From Cristatella mucedo (lineage: Eukaryota; Bryozoa; Phylactolaemata; Cristatellidae), in NCBI GenBank assembly GCA_009760855.2, contig WPIO01000002.1, positions 10,180,501-10,244,500 on the forward strand: a stretch of DNA of 64,000 nt, read 5' to 3'. A model generated the notes under the pieces. It was not told the origin of the DNA and searched no databases. It was given only the letters and a program-made list of their open reading frames with translations. A program made the position numbers and the translations under genes. Positions 24,590 through 35,999 of the stretch are shown piece by piece. Position 1 is the stretch's first letter. Every line of letters starts with the position of its first letter.

Positions 24590-25371
24590 TTCTCACCGGA
24601 CGGAATCGCGTATTTCCATTACGAAAACCAGCACATATTCCTTCATGCCGATTGTCCTACCAGAGCCGTCCGTCGACGGCGGCCGCGTCAACGCACGACC
24701 ACCCATCAGAAACGCTTCTGTGGCTCTACCTAAGACCTGCTTGTTGTATGCGGCACCGACGGCCACGAGCGCTCGGCCACGCCCGCACGCGTACGGCGTG
24801 CCGTTTGGGGCGTAATACACTCGGCGGCCCACGAGCGTTGAGGCGGCTATCTTTTCCCGGGTGCTTGCTGTCTGGCTGCGCCCCGCCCCCACCCACTTGC
24901 CACGTCCTAAACGAAGCTATCGCGGTCGCGTATCCGCCGACCTCCTCAGCCCCCCCCCCCGCCATCTGTCCCTCCCCCGGCAGCACTTTTCTCCGCCGCA
25001 CAGATCGTATCGCGGCAGCTCCGCAGTTGGATGGATGACAAATAGACAAAAGCCTACGCGCCCAGCTGCTCCCCCACCAGCCCGCCTCGCCACGCAAGCC
25101 AACCAATCGCAGAACGAGTGACGTAACCGATGGCCTGACCGCCTAACCGCTGACGGCATCCTGTTGGCATCGCTGTGGTACTCCCGGCGCGGCTGCCTAG
25201 CGCCCGGCGAGTCTCGAGGACACACCGCTTCGAACAGAAGGATTAAGCCTTACGGCAGTCGCCTGAGAGCGAGTTCGCAGCTGGTAGGGTTCGTCGCCGC
25301 ACCAGCGCTTGTCCAAGAGCGTACGCAGGCATTCCGTCTGTCTTCCCCATCACCGGATGCGGGATCGCTAG
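24590..25371 (+). promoter_or_regulatory. GC-rich upstream region of the first GT31 gene
   Basis: This block is GC-rich with many CpG and holds an 11-base C run at 24950-24960. A CCAAT box (AACCAATCGC, 25101-25110) and a CRE-like TGACGTAA (25119-25126) lie about 250-270 bases before the open frame. They make it a plausible promoter and 5' exon region. No initiating exon could be identified by eye. Confidence 0.4.
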
Positions 25372-26571
25372 CTACCGCGCCAGAGTGCTGAGCTTGTTGT
25401 TACCGGCCGTCCACGGGCCGGTGGTGACGGCGGCGCGCGCCTCCGGCGTCGAACAGCGTCGGCCAGCAGCTGCGGGCGCGACGTGCATGGTCGCAGTGGC
25501 GACGGCGCCACGCTGGCGGCCGCCGCCTTGCTGGCAGCCGCCGATCGAACCGGCGACCGGTCGCGGCGGCATGGCGGCTGCACGAAGTGCTGGGTCGTCG
25601 GCGCCATAGTCGCTGCGGCGTTCCTCTTCCTGCTGCTGGCCGCGCCTCGTTTCGGTCGCCCGTTCTCGGCTGATCGCCACTTCCGCCCCATCGGGGCGCC
25701 TCGGCGGCCTCCGCCGACGGCGGCCGCGGTGAACGCGCCGAGAGCCCCCTACGGTCGCTTCGATGTTAGGACGCTCGTCGCCCCAACGTCGCCGAGCGCG
25801 CCGACGCGAGCGCTGAGCGTGCTGACGCTCGTGCTCAGTCGAGTGGACAACTCGCGTGGCCGCGACGCCATACGCCAGTCGTACGGCAGCGTCGATCGGG
25901 TGGGCGACAAGGCCGTGCGCACCGTGTTCGTCGTCGGCCGATCGGCTAGCTCGGCGGCGACAGACGAGGCGGTGAGCGCAGAGGGCGCCCGGTTCGGCGA
26001 CGTCGTGCAGTTCGACTTCGCCGACACCTACGGAAACCTGACGCTGAAGACGGTACTGGGCCTGCGCTGGGCTACCGCTGCTGGCCACGACGGCGGCGGC
26101 CGGGCAGAGTACGTTCTGAAGGCGGACGAGGACATGCTTGTCAACTACGACCGCCTGCTCGCCTACCTGTCGGGCGCGAGCCGCGACCGACTGTACGCCG
26201 GCTTCGTGTGGAGAGGTGCGCAGCCGTTCCGTGACCCGGCCAGCAAGTACTACGTGTCCACGGAGCAGTACGCCGGCGAGCGCTATCCGGACTACGCCGC
26301 CGGCCCGAGCTACGTCCTGTCGGCCGACGCGGCGCGGCTGGTCGTCGAGCTAGCGCCGTCCTTGCCCTTCCTGACCATGGAGGACGTGTTCGTCGGCATC
26401 TGCGCCGAGCGAGCGGGCCTGCGGGCGACGGCAGTCAACGACAGGTTCGGCAACGCGCTGGCGAGCGCGTACGACTACTGCACGTTTCAGAGCATGATCG
26501 CCGTGCACGGCGTCGACGCCGACTGGAAGCTGCATTACTGGCGCGACAGGTCGGCCTCGCAGAGCTGCTAG
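25372..26571 (+). CDS. GT31-family beta-1,3-glycosyltransferase (very GC-rich; N-terminus unresolved)
   Basis: A type II Golgi enzyme of family GT31, which adds galactose or N-acetylglucosamine in beta-1,3 linkage. Numbering from the GTG at 25483, a basic stretch and a membrane anchor (36-54) precede a Pro/Ala-rich stem. Then come RGRDAIRQSYG at 125-135, VFVVG at 148-152, FGDVVQFDFADTYGNLTLKT at 171-190, the metal-binding D-x-D as KADED at 213-217, YPDYAAGPSYVLS at 268-280 and MEDVFVGIC at 299-307. C307 and C333 are conserved with the second copy. The catalytic domain is complete with no stop. The frame is open from 25372, after a TAG, but has no in-frame ATG before residue 218. The ATG at 25487 is in another frame. 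The true start is therefore probably in an upstream exon joined at an AG between 25372 and about 25590. Third codon positions are almost all G or C. Donor and acceptor sugars are unknown. Confidence 0.9.
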   Translation, partial: LPRQSAELVVTGRPRAGGDGGARLRRRTASASSCGRDVHGRSGDGATLAAAALLAAADRTGDRSRRHGGCTKCWVVGAIVAAAFLFLLLAAPRFGRPFSADRHFRPIGAPRRPPPTAAAVNAPRAPYGRFDVRTLVAPTSPSAPTRALSVLTLVLSRVDNSRGRDAIRQSYGSVDRVGDKAVRTVFVVGRSASSAATDEAVSAEGARFGDVVQFDFADTYGNLTLKTVLGLRWATAAGHDGGGRAEYVLKADEDMLVNYDRLLAYLSGASRDRLYAGFVWRGAQPFRDPASKYYVSTEQYAGERYPDYAAGPSYVLSADAARLVVELAPSLPFLTMEDVFVGICAERAGLRATAVNDRFGNALASAYDYCTFQSMIAVHGVDADWKLHYWRDRSASQSC

Positions 26572-27290
26572 CGAGACGAGGCGGGCTTGCCGCGAGCTGT
26601 CGCGGGCGCATCGGCAATGTGCCGCCGCACTGGCGACGGGGAGCAAATAGATTGGCGAATGCGTATTGTTTCGTATAAAGCAACAGACCCGGCTCCGCAC
26701 CCTTGCTTGAGCGATAGTCGCTGACGACACATGGGCGCCGTGGCACTAAAGCGGTCCATGAGTACGCGAAGCGCTGGTGTCGCGAGCGACTCGGCCGCCG
26801 AAGAGCTACGCCCCAGTCTGCGCGAGGAGTTATTTTTTACGTTCTGCTGGGGGGTCTAGCACTTTTTCAGATGGCGCCGGCTAGAATGCTTCTATGTTCA
26901 GGGTTGTTATTCTCGAGGTTCTATTATTACTTTGGTTTTTCAAGAAAATTATCACATTTTCATGTTGCTGCGTTGGTTAAATTAAATCTATTTAGACAAC
27001 TCTAAAGAGGCCGTCTTTAGCGAGCGACTGCTTACTTGTCAAACGACCATGCTAGTTTCTTTTTTGGCAGGCGGCTATAAAGAGGTTTCTGCGTTGCAAA
27101 GCATCCAAATATATTTTCTCGGATTCATCCAGCGGCATATAAGGTCAAATAAATGGACGTACGAGTTGGGATAATATTGCATAGGGTTAAAAGAGCTTTT
27201 GCGAGAGTTCCCTGACCTTATGACGTGTCCTTCGAGGTCCCAGCATGTCCACTATACCAAAATAAAGGGTAGATTATTTGACATCGTAAT
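26572..27290 (+). other. Region downstream of the first GT31 gene
   Basis: The sequence moves from GC-rich to AT-rich within about 300 bases after the stop. The first AATAAA I see is at 27148-27153, about 580 bases after the stop, and could be the poly(A) signal. Nothing else is recognisable. Confidence 0.35.
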
Positions 27291-27301
27291 TTATATCGCG
27301 T

Positions 27302-27425
27302 TAGAAGAACCTTATGGGCTATCACCGCCGCTCGCAATGGGCAATGCAGGATTTCATAGGGCAGAATTCGAACCCACGACCTGCGTCGTTAAGTGCGAGC
27401 CCCGTATGTGGACTAAAACCCAAGG
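27302..27425 (-). mobile_element. SINE family 2 fragment, minus strand
   Basis: It carries antisense ATCACCGCCGCTCGCAATGG and TTCGAACCCACGACCTGCGT, the tRNA-like B-box region of family 2. Confidence 0.65.
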
Positions 27426-27466
27426 GCTCCTGGCAACACCCTGAATTGCCCGCTTGTAGAGTCGGC

Positions 27467-27598
27467 ACTGGTTTTGGCCCAGTGGTTAAGGCGCTTGCCC
27501 CGACCAAGGTCTGGCCGAGATCGTGTGCTCGAGCCCCACGGCATGTGTGAAGCGCTTGAATAGAGATTTAAGTTCTCTTAGGGTGCTATACTAATTAC
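27467..27598 (+). mobile_element. SINE family 1, near-complete copy
   Basis: A tRNA-like head (TTGGCCCAGTGGTTAAGGCG), B-box-like TGCTCGAGCCCC, and the shared tail AGCGCTTGAATAGAGATTTA and TTCTCTTAGGGTGCTATA. It is the best family 1 reference in the window. Confidence 0.85.
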
Positions 27599-28399
27599 TG
27601 TATAAGATGCTGAAGTTTGTCATCTTTCTTCTGCGTGAATACCCGACTTCTGTCGTAACTTGGGAGCCCAAGAATTTGACGTAACCATATTTATGCAACA
27701 ACTGCTCGCGCAATAAAGCGTCGAGTTTTTTATATTTTATGAAGCATTGGGTCTCTGCCAAGTACATGTCGGTCAGTTGAAAGGGCATTGCTACGTAGCG
27801 TTACCATGATCTTCGGAGAAATTCAATCCGAGATGGAGTTACGAGTCAAACTAAAGAAACACTTGTAGTCAACTAACTGTAGCTTGGTGACGTGTTAACA
27901 TGGAGCTCCACACATTCCTTGGGTAGATTTTTATTTTAAAAATTCGGCGCACGTCCGTTTCCGGCCTCTGATCACGGCACCACACACGTTGCCCTGGGTC
28001 ATTTGACTCAATGGATGCATAGCCTTCATACCATTGAAATAAAGTACCGGTCTCACCTTTTATGTTGTTATACTTATGAGAGCCACGACGCGATTATCCC
28101 ATCGAGCCCAGCGAGATTGCCCTCGAAAGGCATCAACTAGCTGGGGCAAATTCGCTCCTCAGCCAAGGTCTTAAAAGTCTGCCCTATCCCCAAATGACGC
28201 GATGGGAGGCTCTGGTTTTGGAATTCCGTTCGCTCCCAGTTGACAGTACGAAGCGTCAACCTGAAATGCGGCTGTAAGGTCGCGGTCGTTAATCATCCAG
28301 TGGCTAGAGAGTAGTAGATGTTGGCAGGCCAGAATGTGTTACTGCTGGTCGGGGAAACGCTAAAGCGGCTGCTATATTGTACTCTCAATGTGCGATGAT
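27599..28399. other. Unassigned region
   Basis: No supported gene or repeat. Confidence 0.3.
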
Positions 28400-29570
28400 T
28401 CGTCTTGCCTAAATGGATATAGACGCGCCAGTAAAGAATACTAACGCTGTCCGCCTCATCCCCGCCCCGCGAGCATGGGGCAGCATCCGTCGCAGCAAAC
28501 GGTTGTAGCCCCGAAACGGTACGAGCGACAAAGCATGCGATTCGAATGGCTATCCGTTCGTTCGGAAGCTTTCGGGACTCTGGTGGAGTTGCGCCGAGTG
28601 GTCCATGGCGCGTGCCCTGCGACCACGACTCCAGCGAAGCCACGAGCTGACTGCGCCTGCTTTGTTCAGTTGCTCGATATGATCGACCGGGTTGCAGCAA
28701 GCGGCCCCAAAGCGTCCTAGCGGCCCCGAGTTGTTCATCGGCGCGATGGCGGCTAGTGGGTGCTCTGTTAAGGAGAGAAACAGACGGAGTGCAGTAGTTT
28801 GCCGAGTTCCGCTCGCCGCTTTTTAGCCCTCGAAAACAGCTGGCGGCAGTTAAATACCCTCCGCGGTCGCACGCCGAGTGTGCCCACATCACGTTGCCGT
28901 GTTCGCCTGCGGTCAGAGCCGACCGCAGAAGAACCGGCATGGCGGCTGCGAACTTTGGCCGCCGCTGGGCGCCAGTCTGCTGCGGGCTGCTCGCTGTGCG
29001 GAGAGCTCATTCCTCGCACGCGGCAGCGGCGATTCAGCACGCGCGCCAGCCGGTGCTAGAAAAGCAGGTCAGCCCATTCTCGGCGAGCATGCTCCCCTTA
29101 TCGATTTCGATGACGTGGAGCACGATGTCAGTCGAGGAGCACGGAGCAGCTACTACTGACCGTGACCTTTGAACCTGTTGCATCTGCCTCGACGAGTGAT
29201 TACCCGACTGATCTTTCTAGAAAAGAAGCGTAGACGTCGACGGACTCTCTTCCAAGGTTCAAGGCTGCAACGGCAGTGTGTCAGCTTCTCGCAAGAGCAG
29301 GGAGAGCGAAGAGACAACGCTTCTGCACGTGCCGAGCTGAGAGCGTCGCAATTATTTTCGTCTATAGCTAAGAGACCGCGATTAACAGCGAAGAAGACTC
29401 CTGTCAAAAACAGTTGCAGATTGCGAGCCGGCGGCTCGACGACGAAGCGCCCGGATTCGCAATCGGCTTTGCCGCTCGAACCAGCACGACGAAATCCCCA
29501 GATTTCCATCGTGCGGTTAAATAATATCGTTAACGCTAATCGTTTTGGCTCACAATCTTAGTTCCGAAAA
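28400..29570. other. GC-rich patch around 28.4-29.6 kb
   Basis: CpG-dense sequence with open frames on both strands, including a 215-codon frame at 28293-28940 on the minus strand. None resembles a known family. The patch may be a promoter region. Confidence 0.3.
28939..29067 (+). CDS. Possible first coding exon of a mitochondrial protein (43 residues)
   Basis: An ATG in a good context (CCGGCATGG) opens a GC-rich frame, MAAANFGRRWAPVCCGLLAV then RRAHSSHAAAAIQHARQPVL. It runs to GAAAAGCAG followed by a GTCAGC donor, in phase 0. The peptide is Arg/Ala/Ser-rich and has no acidic residue until near its end, like a mitochondrial presequence. It sits in a GC-rich patch that could be a promoter. 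No downstream exon could be matched, so this is a guess from composition and a donor site. Confidence 0.25.
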
Positions 29571-29662
29571 TAGCTTGTCAGTGGTACGTAAAAACGAGGC
29601 GTGAAGACGTTTGAGTACCATTTACCGACACGTCGCACTGGACGTAGACCCACCCGCACCAA

Positions 29663-29664
<2 letters not shown>

Positions 29665-29703
<39 letters not shown>
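29665..29703 (+). repeat. (CT)n tract
   Basis: Unbroken CT run of about 39 bases, mirrored by the GA tract 230 bases downstream. Confidence 0.97.
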
Positions 29704-29705
<2 letters not shown>

Positions 29706-29929
29706 GGCACATGCAAATCGTGCTCCCATTCCCCACAATAGTGCGCCATCGCGACCATTCGCAAGAACTGAGGCGCAGACAGCGAAGCGCCATTTCCAGT
29801 GTACACTCGGCGACTAAGGACCGCTGCGTCATTTGCAGCCGGCAGGCGCGACGAGCGATCGAGTCTGCTCGGCTTCGCCTCCTCTTCGAGTGTGTGCGGG
29901 CGAGCTCTGCTTTGCTGCAGAGCGAGCGC

Positions 29930-29931
<2 letters not shown>

Positions 29932-29993
<62 letters not shown>
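29932..29993 (+). repeat. (GA)n tract
   Basis: Unbroken GA run of about 60 bases. Together with the upstream CT tract it creates long low-complexity frames on both strands. Confidence 0.97.
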
Positions 29994-29994
<1 letters not shown>

Positions 29995-30237
29995 CCGCGC
30001 ATCCCCGGACCGTACGCAGCACCGGTCGACGGAACCGTTGGTCATTACAGCGTTTCCTCGCGCCAAAACAAATAGCACGCCCAGCGTAACTCAAATGCAT
30101 TTGCATGCGCACAGCATATTAGAGGTGATTGATTATACGTGCATAAAAAATAATTAGTACTGGCGGCACGCAGCGTTGCTGCTGCACACGTAACTATGCT
30201 CGTGATGGCGGCACAGTACAATGAAAATCCTTATAAT

Positions 30238-30415
30238 GCTTGCTAATTTAACAGCCTCATTTATGCAGCGGCAGGAGAACCTTAACGGCTATCGCCGCTG
30301 CTTGCAGTGGAGACTAGGACCGTCCAATGTACGACTTGAACTCACGGCCCATAATCGTAGGGTTCCGCGAATATTTCGTCACTCTGGACGGGCAGCTAGT
30401 GCGCTAGCATCGCAT
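30238..30415 (-). mobile_element. SINE family 2, minus strand, diverged
   Basis: Antisense AATTTAACAGCCTC, GGCTATCGCCGCTGCTTGCA and TGAACTCACGGCCC follow the family 2 order. Confidence 0.65.
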
Positions 30416-30714
30416 TGGACGGCCTGCCGAGCGAAAAGGCTTCCGGGCTGGCTTTCAGGGCACTCTGATATAAGATATATTCCTTCCTTCCTGGCAGCTA
30501 AAGTTGTGATGAAAGGGGCGTAGTCTCGTGGCTGGGTGAGCGAAAGCAGCGTTGGAGCAATTGAGACAAGCGATTAGTGGCGCTATCCGCCTTGAAGCTT
30601 TACTTTGCCTGCCGAAGAGCAGCCAAAGTCGAATTTACTCAACGAGATCACAAAGACCGCGCGCGAGCGCGTACTGGTAGTTTCGAGCCTTGGCCGTGTC
30701 TTTGCTATAGACAT

Positions 30715-31165
30715 AATAACAATAGTAATAATAATAATAATAATGCACTCGATAAAGCGCCCTCAGAGAACTCATTATCTCTCTGGGCGCTTTACATTTG
30801 CTGCAAAGGGAAATGCTATTGAATGGTGAGTAAAGTCATGCTTGATAAGCAAACAAAATGAACAACGTGCTTAGGGGGGACATGCACAGGGTCAGCATGC
30901 AAATGTGGTTAGTGGCAGCATGCGCAGTGTCAGCACGCATACGCACATCAAGGACGAATCACAGGGATCCACTAAATGCTGTCCTAAATAAGTGTGTTTT
31001 TAAGTTCTTTTTAAATGTGGTCAGGTCAGGGGGTGTTCTGACGCAGGTCGGGAGGGAGTTCCAGGCTTTGGGAGCATACGAACTAAATGCACGGTCTCCA
31101 AAGGATTTGAGGTTTGTACGAGGTACATCGCAGGAAGCGCTTTCGCTGAGTCCATTTCCTTAAAA
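30715..31165 (-). mobile_element. LINE family B, 3' end, minus strand
   Basis: An ATA/ATT run, the antisense tail CCCTCAGAGAACTCATTATC, then the antisense 3' UTR (GACATGCACAGGGTCAGCAT) and the end of the coding region (GGGAGTTCCAGGCTTTGGGA). Confidence 0.85.
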
Positions 31166-31299
31166 TATTAAGAATGATAATCGTTTTTCTATCCCTGTGT
31201 ATGAAAGCTTGGTCCAAGACAAGCAACTACTAAAATTTTCTTGACGAATCGGTTATCGTGCGGTAACAAGCATTCAAAGAGTTTATGTATCGGACTGAA

Positions 31300-31965
31300 A
31301 CAAACGTGCAATAGCTTTCAAGAAGGCAGTTACTGCTGCTGGTTAGCAGGTCCTCCGATTAGTAACACGAACGGATTCACGGACAGATAAACTAGCTAAA
31401 CAAGCCGGTTGAAAGACAAAAAGCTCGCTCGGGCGTAGGGAACGTTGAGCGGAAAAGATCCATCTGTAGAAAAGACTTTGATGGTGCACAGTCATTGCAG
31501 GTAGTGACCGTGGCTGCGAGCGAAAGTTCCAGACTTTCTGTGCGCTTAGGGTCTGAAGGTCCAATCGATGCCAAAGAATTTCAACTTAGCGAAAGGAATG
31601 GCAAGACGACTAGAGCCGAGGAGCGGTTCGTGCACGAGCACGTGCCTGGCCGAGCTAGTAGATCGGAAAAGCATTCAAGCGTCGAAGCAAGGGAAACAAC
31701 CAGATGGCTAGAGAGAGGATCTTACAAGTAGACTCAACTCTTGATAGAGAGCTGGAGAAGCCCAGACAGAGTTTTTTCGATGCGAGAGCTTCCGCCGTTG
31801 ACGACGGACCATCCAGACGAGGCGTTGAGGTTCTTCATCTTGCTGCAGACGATTGATAGCATGCAGGCCCTGAAGTCCTTACTATAGAGAGACTTTCAAT
31901 AATCGAGATACGAGGTCAAGAACTCTTGAACTAACCAGGCTGCTGTGCCGGACTCTTTCCTGTGC
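31300..31965 (-). mobile_element. LINE family C remnant, minus strand
   Basis: The segment resembles those at 43.1-43.5 and 54.0-54.6 kb (TTGCAGGTAGTGACC, GAAAGTTCCAGACTTTC). It is too decayed to show RT motifs; the assignment comes from mutual similarity. Confidence 0.45.
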
Positions 31966-32006
31966 AGGGGCGCAGTCCGTTTCGCCCAGTCTGCACTAGA
32001 AAGACG

Positions 32007-34075
32007 GTAATACTAATAATAATAATAAAGAAAATTTGATATATAATTGATAAGCACCGTCAGAGTACTCGATCTTTTTTTAGGGGCTTCACATTTGCTG
32101 CAAAGGAAACTTGATCGAATAGTTAGTGGTAGCATGCACAATAAACAACAAGAATAACGTGGTCAGTGGCAGCATGCACAATGTCAGCACGCATAAGCAC
32201 AAAGATCGAATAAGATAAGCGATGAGATCGAATCACAGGGATCCACTAAATGTTGTGATAAATAGGTGCGTTTGAAAATTTTTTGATGTGATCAAGTCAG
32301 GGGATATCGTGACACAAGTTGGGAGTGAGTCTCTGGCTTTGGCGGCATACAAACTAAAGGCACGGTCTCTAAACGATTTGAGTTTTGTCCGAAGTATAGG
32401 TAAACCGTTAGATTCCGAAAAGCGGGAGGTACGACGCTTAGCCTGGTGGGGAGTTGGTCTAATAGGTAGGCTGGAGCCAAAGAATGAAGGGACCTAAAAG
32501 TGAGCCTCAAAACCTTGAAGTCGATGCGTTGCTTGGCTGGTAGCCAGTGCAGGTCAGCAAGAAATTGTTTGATGTGGCAGCTTCGATGCTCACAACAGAC
32601 AAGTCTAGCTGCAGAGTTTTGCACCAGCTGTTGGTGCGTGATTGCACAAGCCGGTAAACCAGTAAGCAGTGAGTTACAGAAGTCAAGACGGATGTCACAA
32701 TTGCATGGACCAATTTAGATGCAATATTCCTGTCTAAACAATCCCGAATTTTAGCAATATTATGTAGCTGAAAGTAGGCAGACCTGAGTGGAGCTGATGT
32801 GGTCTTCTAATGAAAGGTCAGTTAGAAACGCGACGTCTATATTTCGTGCAGATTCAACGGGGGATATGTTGGCAGAGCCGATTTCGAGTGTTGGCCTTTC
32901 CAGTATACGAATCACACTTGGTTTGCTCACAACTAGTAAGTTGGTTTTATCCTCATTCAGTTCAAGAAAATTTGCTACCATCTATGTGCATGGTGTCATC
33001 AATACATGCAGCAAGGAAGTTTAAAGAATTCGACGTGCTGCAGGGCTAGGAGAGATCAAAGCAAAGGTACATCTGAGAGTCATCAGCAGAGAAGTGAAAG
33101 CCTAGATTGTGCTTGGCAATCAAATCGGCTTGAGGGAGAGTATAAACCGCGAAAAGAAAGGAACCAAGCACGGAGTCCTGAGGTACCCCATATTTCACAG
33201 GTTCCTCGGATGATCTGTGTCCATTCACATCCAAACTTTAGAGTCTGCCACTGAGATAGAACCTAACCATTGCAATGGAGTGCCAGTAATGTCGAGACGA
33301 GATGAGAGACGCTAAAGAAAGAATCGGTGATCAACAGTATCAAATGCTGCCGAAGAGCTAGAAAAACAAACAAGAGATACTCTACCCATGTTTGCATTCC
33401 TAAGTAGGTCGTTGTACGTCCGAAGCAATAATGACTCTGAGGAATGATTAGCTCTAAAACCAGACGGAAATTTTATTACCGTGGTTGGAAGTTTCAATAT
33501 ATGAGTTCAGCGGTCTGCCATGGCTCGTTCCAGTGTCATTGATAGACTTGGTAGAAGATAAACTGTGTGGAAGTTTCTCAACTTCTCTTGGTCTAGTGAT
33601 GCTTTCTTGTGTAGTGGCCTGACTACAGCCTTTTTGAGAGGTACTGGGACATGACACGAGGCTAATATCATATTAATGATGTTAGTTATGCATGGCAGCA
33701 GCAGATCAATGCATCGTAGACGTAGGACAAGGCAATAGGGTCTAAAAGACCAGTTGTCTTCTGTGATTGGGATATGAACTTCAGGACGAGGTCACAAGTG
33801 ATCTTGAATGTAAACATTGAGGTGCTGCAAGGTATTGAGGGACAGCATTCCATGGGGGGGGGGTGTTGCTGTTATAGGGATGGACTCCCTGATCTTGTCT
33901 AACTTCTGGACGAAGAAGCGATCGAGAGAAGCTTAGATCAGCTAGATCATCGAAGGGATCGTCAGGTAGGGAATTAAGCGAAGAGCGGCTGTGGACATGG
34001 TTGATCGCCAACGTCGATGAATTCTGGCTCTCCGTTAGTCCTTTCCAAAGCCAAACTTTCATTTCCACGAAAGCT
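32007..34075 (-). mobile_element. LINE family B, about 2.07 kb 5'-truncated copy, minus strand
   Basis: From the ATT tail inward the minus strand shows the C-terminal LVQSRTNSWCK region, ERPTLEIGSANISPVESARN and KYGVPQDSVLGSFLFAVYTL. These are followed by GFHFSADDSQMYLCFDLS (YADD box as SADD), then FSSSSAAFDTVDHRFFL (RT motif A) and a linker segment upstream. Several frameshifts break it. Confidence 0.88.
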
Positions 34076-34839
34076 TAATGTTTTGCATCTCGCCAGCGTC
34101 TGAGCCCACAGCCAATCGACTGGTTGGCGGCAGCTAAGGTGAACGCAAGCCTCAGAGGGCAGCTGCTTTGGTGAATAGATGCCTCCAATTGCACGGTTCG
34201 TTGCTCTCGGGCCGACTGACCCCTGTGTACTTTCACAATACTTACATAAGGGCTTCCTGTTGACAATCGTTTCAAAAAATGTACTGTACCGCGGATACCA
34301 CGAGCAACGCCTGTCAATAGAAATGATTACTTTCTAATCTGTACGGTGGCTATAGCAATGAAAATCTTTCTGCGAGAGCGCCTAGCTCCCAATTGCTCAG
34401 CTGTCGTTTCAAGTGAGCTGGAGTTACAAAGATGGAAAAAGTCAGCTCAACAACTGTGTCGCGTGTGCGTAAGAATTGACTGAGCTGCACAAATTTGGGT
34501 CGCTATGGATCCTGTCCACGGAAAGTCATTGTACAGCCTCCTCACACCAAGTCCTGGCAAATGGCCATGGCACAGCTTTGGGTGTCAATCAATCACTTAA
34601 GCGTCACAGATTTATCGCTTTTAAAGGATGCACTTTAAATGCTGCATAGCTATGGCCTTTTTAAAGTCAGATCGACCAGATGAGCTGCTGCTGGGTAACA
34701 GTCTGTTGGTATCTAATGGCTAAGTACTGCTTCCGGCTGATACTGGCTTGGTGCTACTTCGACAGTTTTTAGTACTAGGCTCAAAGTAAGCCCAGCCGTC
34801 GATGCAGTGTCTTGAAGTTAAAATCTAAGCAAAGCTGAT
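34076..34839. other. Unassigned region
   Basis: No supported gene or repeat beyond the truncated LINE end at 34075. Confidence 0.3.
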
Positions 34840-35010
34840 TTAACAGCCTCGTTTGTACAGCGGTAGAAGAGCCTTAACAGATGCCACCAAGGCTTGCAAT
34901 GGTCCATAAATGATTGCCCGCTGCTGGAATCTAGACCACGACACGGGTCGCAAAGTGCGAGCACCTCACCCCTGTGCTTAGACCCGTGGGTGTTGTAACA
35001 GGAAGCTTTT
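34840..35010 (-). mobile_element. SINE family 2, minus strand, diverged
   Basis: Antisense CTGATTTAACAGCCTCGTTT, AGCGGTAGAAGAGCCTTAAC and TCTAGACCACGAC follow the family 2 order. Confidence 0.65.
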
Positions 35011-35442
35011 TTTACAAGGGTGGCTAAAGCTTCGGCTGTAATCCGATCGGACAGGAAAGACACTCCCGGAGCCCTCTTGCAGTGCTCACTCGCTTATTTA
35101 GCCAGAGAAGGTCGTGCTGCTCTGCTGCACAGTTCTGCACATACAATGAGAAAGTGGATGAGACAGCGTGAACAGCTGAGCAGTCATGTGGGCTGGGCCT
35201 GGTAACGACCATTTATTGGGATGGGCATTTACTGAAGGTCATGGTTTACGAGCTTCCTTGCCGGGATCACTAGCGTGATGTGGGCTGGAATGGATTAGAC
35301 TTCCTTTTGCTTCAACTGCATCACCTGCTCGTAGAAATGTGGCGTGCTGATTCTCTATTTGCCTGTAGTTTTCTTCGATAGCAAGTCCATGCTCCTGAAA
35401 GCTGAAGCATCGTTCGTAGCTGCAGCTTGTTTTTTATCTGCC

Positions 35443-35528
35443 GGTATGCATGCGTGTATGTATGTATGTATGTATGTATGCATGTATGTATGCATGTATG
35501 CGTGCATGCATGTACGTATGTATGTAAG

Positions 35529-35577
<49 letters not shown>

Positions 35578-35603
35578 CAAGTACGTATATATACATACAT
35601 CCC
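35443..35603 (+). repeat. (TATG)n and (AT)n microsatellite
   Basis: TATG and TGCATG units (35443-35530), then AT runs (35530-35577), then a short mirrored GTACGTATATATACATACAT end. Confidence 0.95.
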
Positions 35604-35999
35604 TCTATAACTACATTAATCCGTTGAAAGTAATCGGAGTTTACGTTAGATACTTTTGTCCGGGGCGCACTCATTGCCCAAGCTATTCTCGATCGGTTCG
35701 CTCTCTCTATCAATGCGAGCTATCGTAGCATGACTGCTGCCTCCTCATTTTCACACTCTTTTATACATCCGTCCAGTCATTACTGCTAAGAGAAATGCAC
35801 CATTCAAGAAGCTTCCGATTCAAGTATCAAAAATGGATTTATCTCCTACAGAACTGCTAATGATATTGCACACAGATTCAATTTGGATTAGGCTAGCCGT
35901 AGAAACGCAAAGTTGACAAAAGGCAATTCAATGGTCCAAGCAAATGCCGCGATGACCAGGTGTATTTTAGCTTCATAATTCAATTTCATGTTTAAATTC

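Noticed and set aside
25372-26088. 238-codon minus-strand frame opposite the first GT31 gene
   Set aside because: Antisense shadow of a strongly GC-biased coding region.
29558-30112. 184-codon minus-strand Ser-Leu-rich frame
   Set aside because: It depends on the CT and GA tracts for its length.
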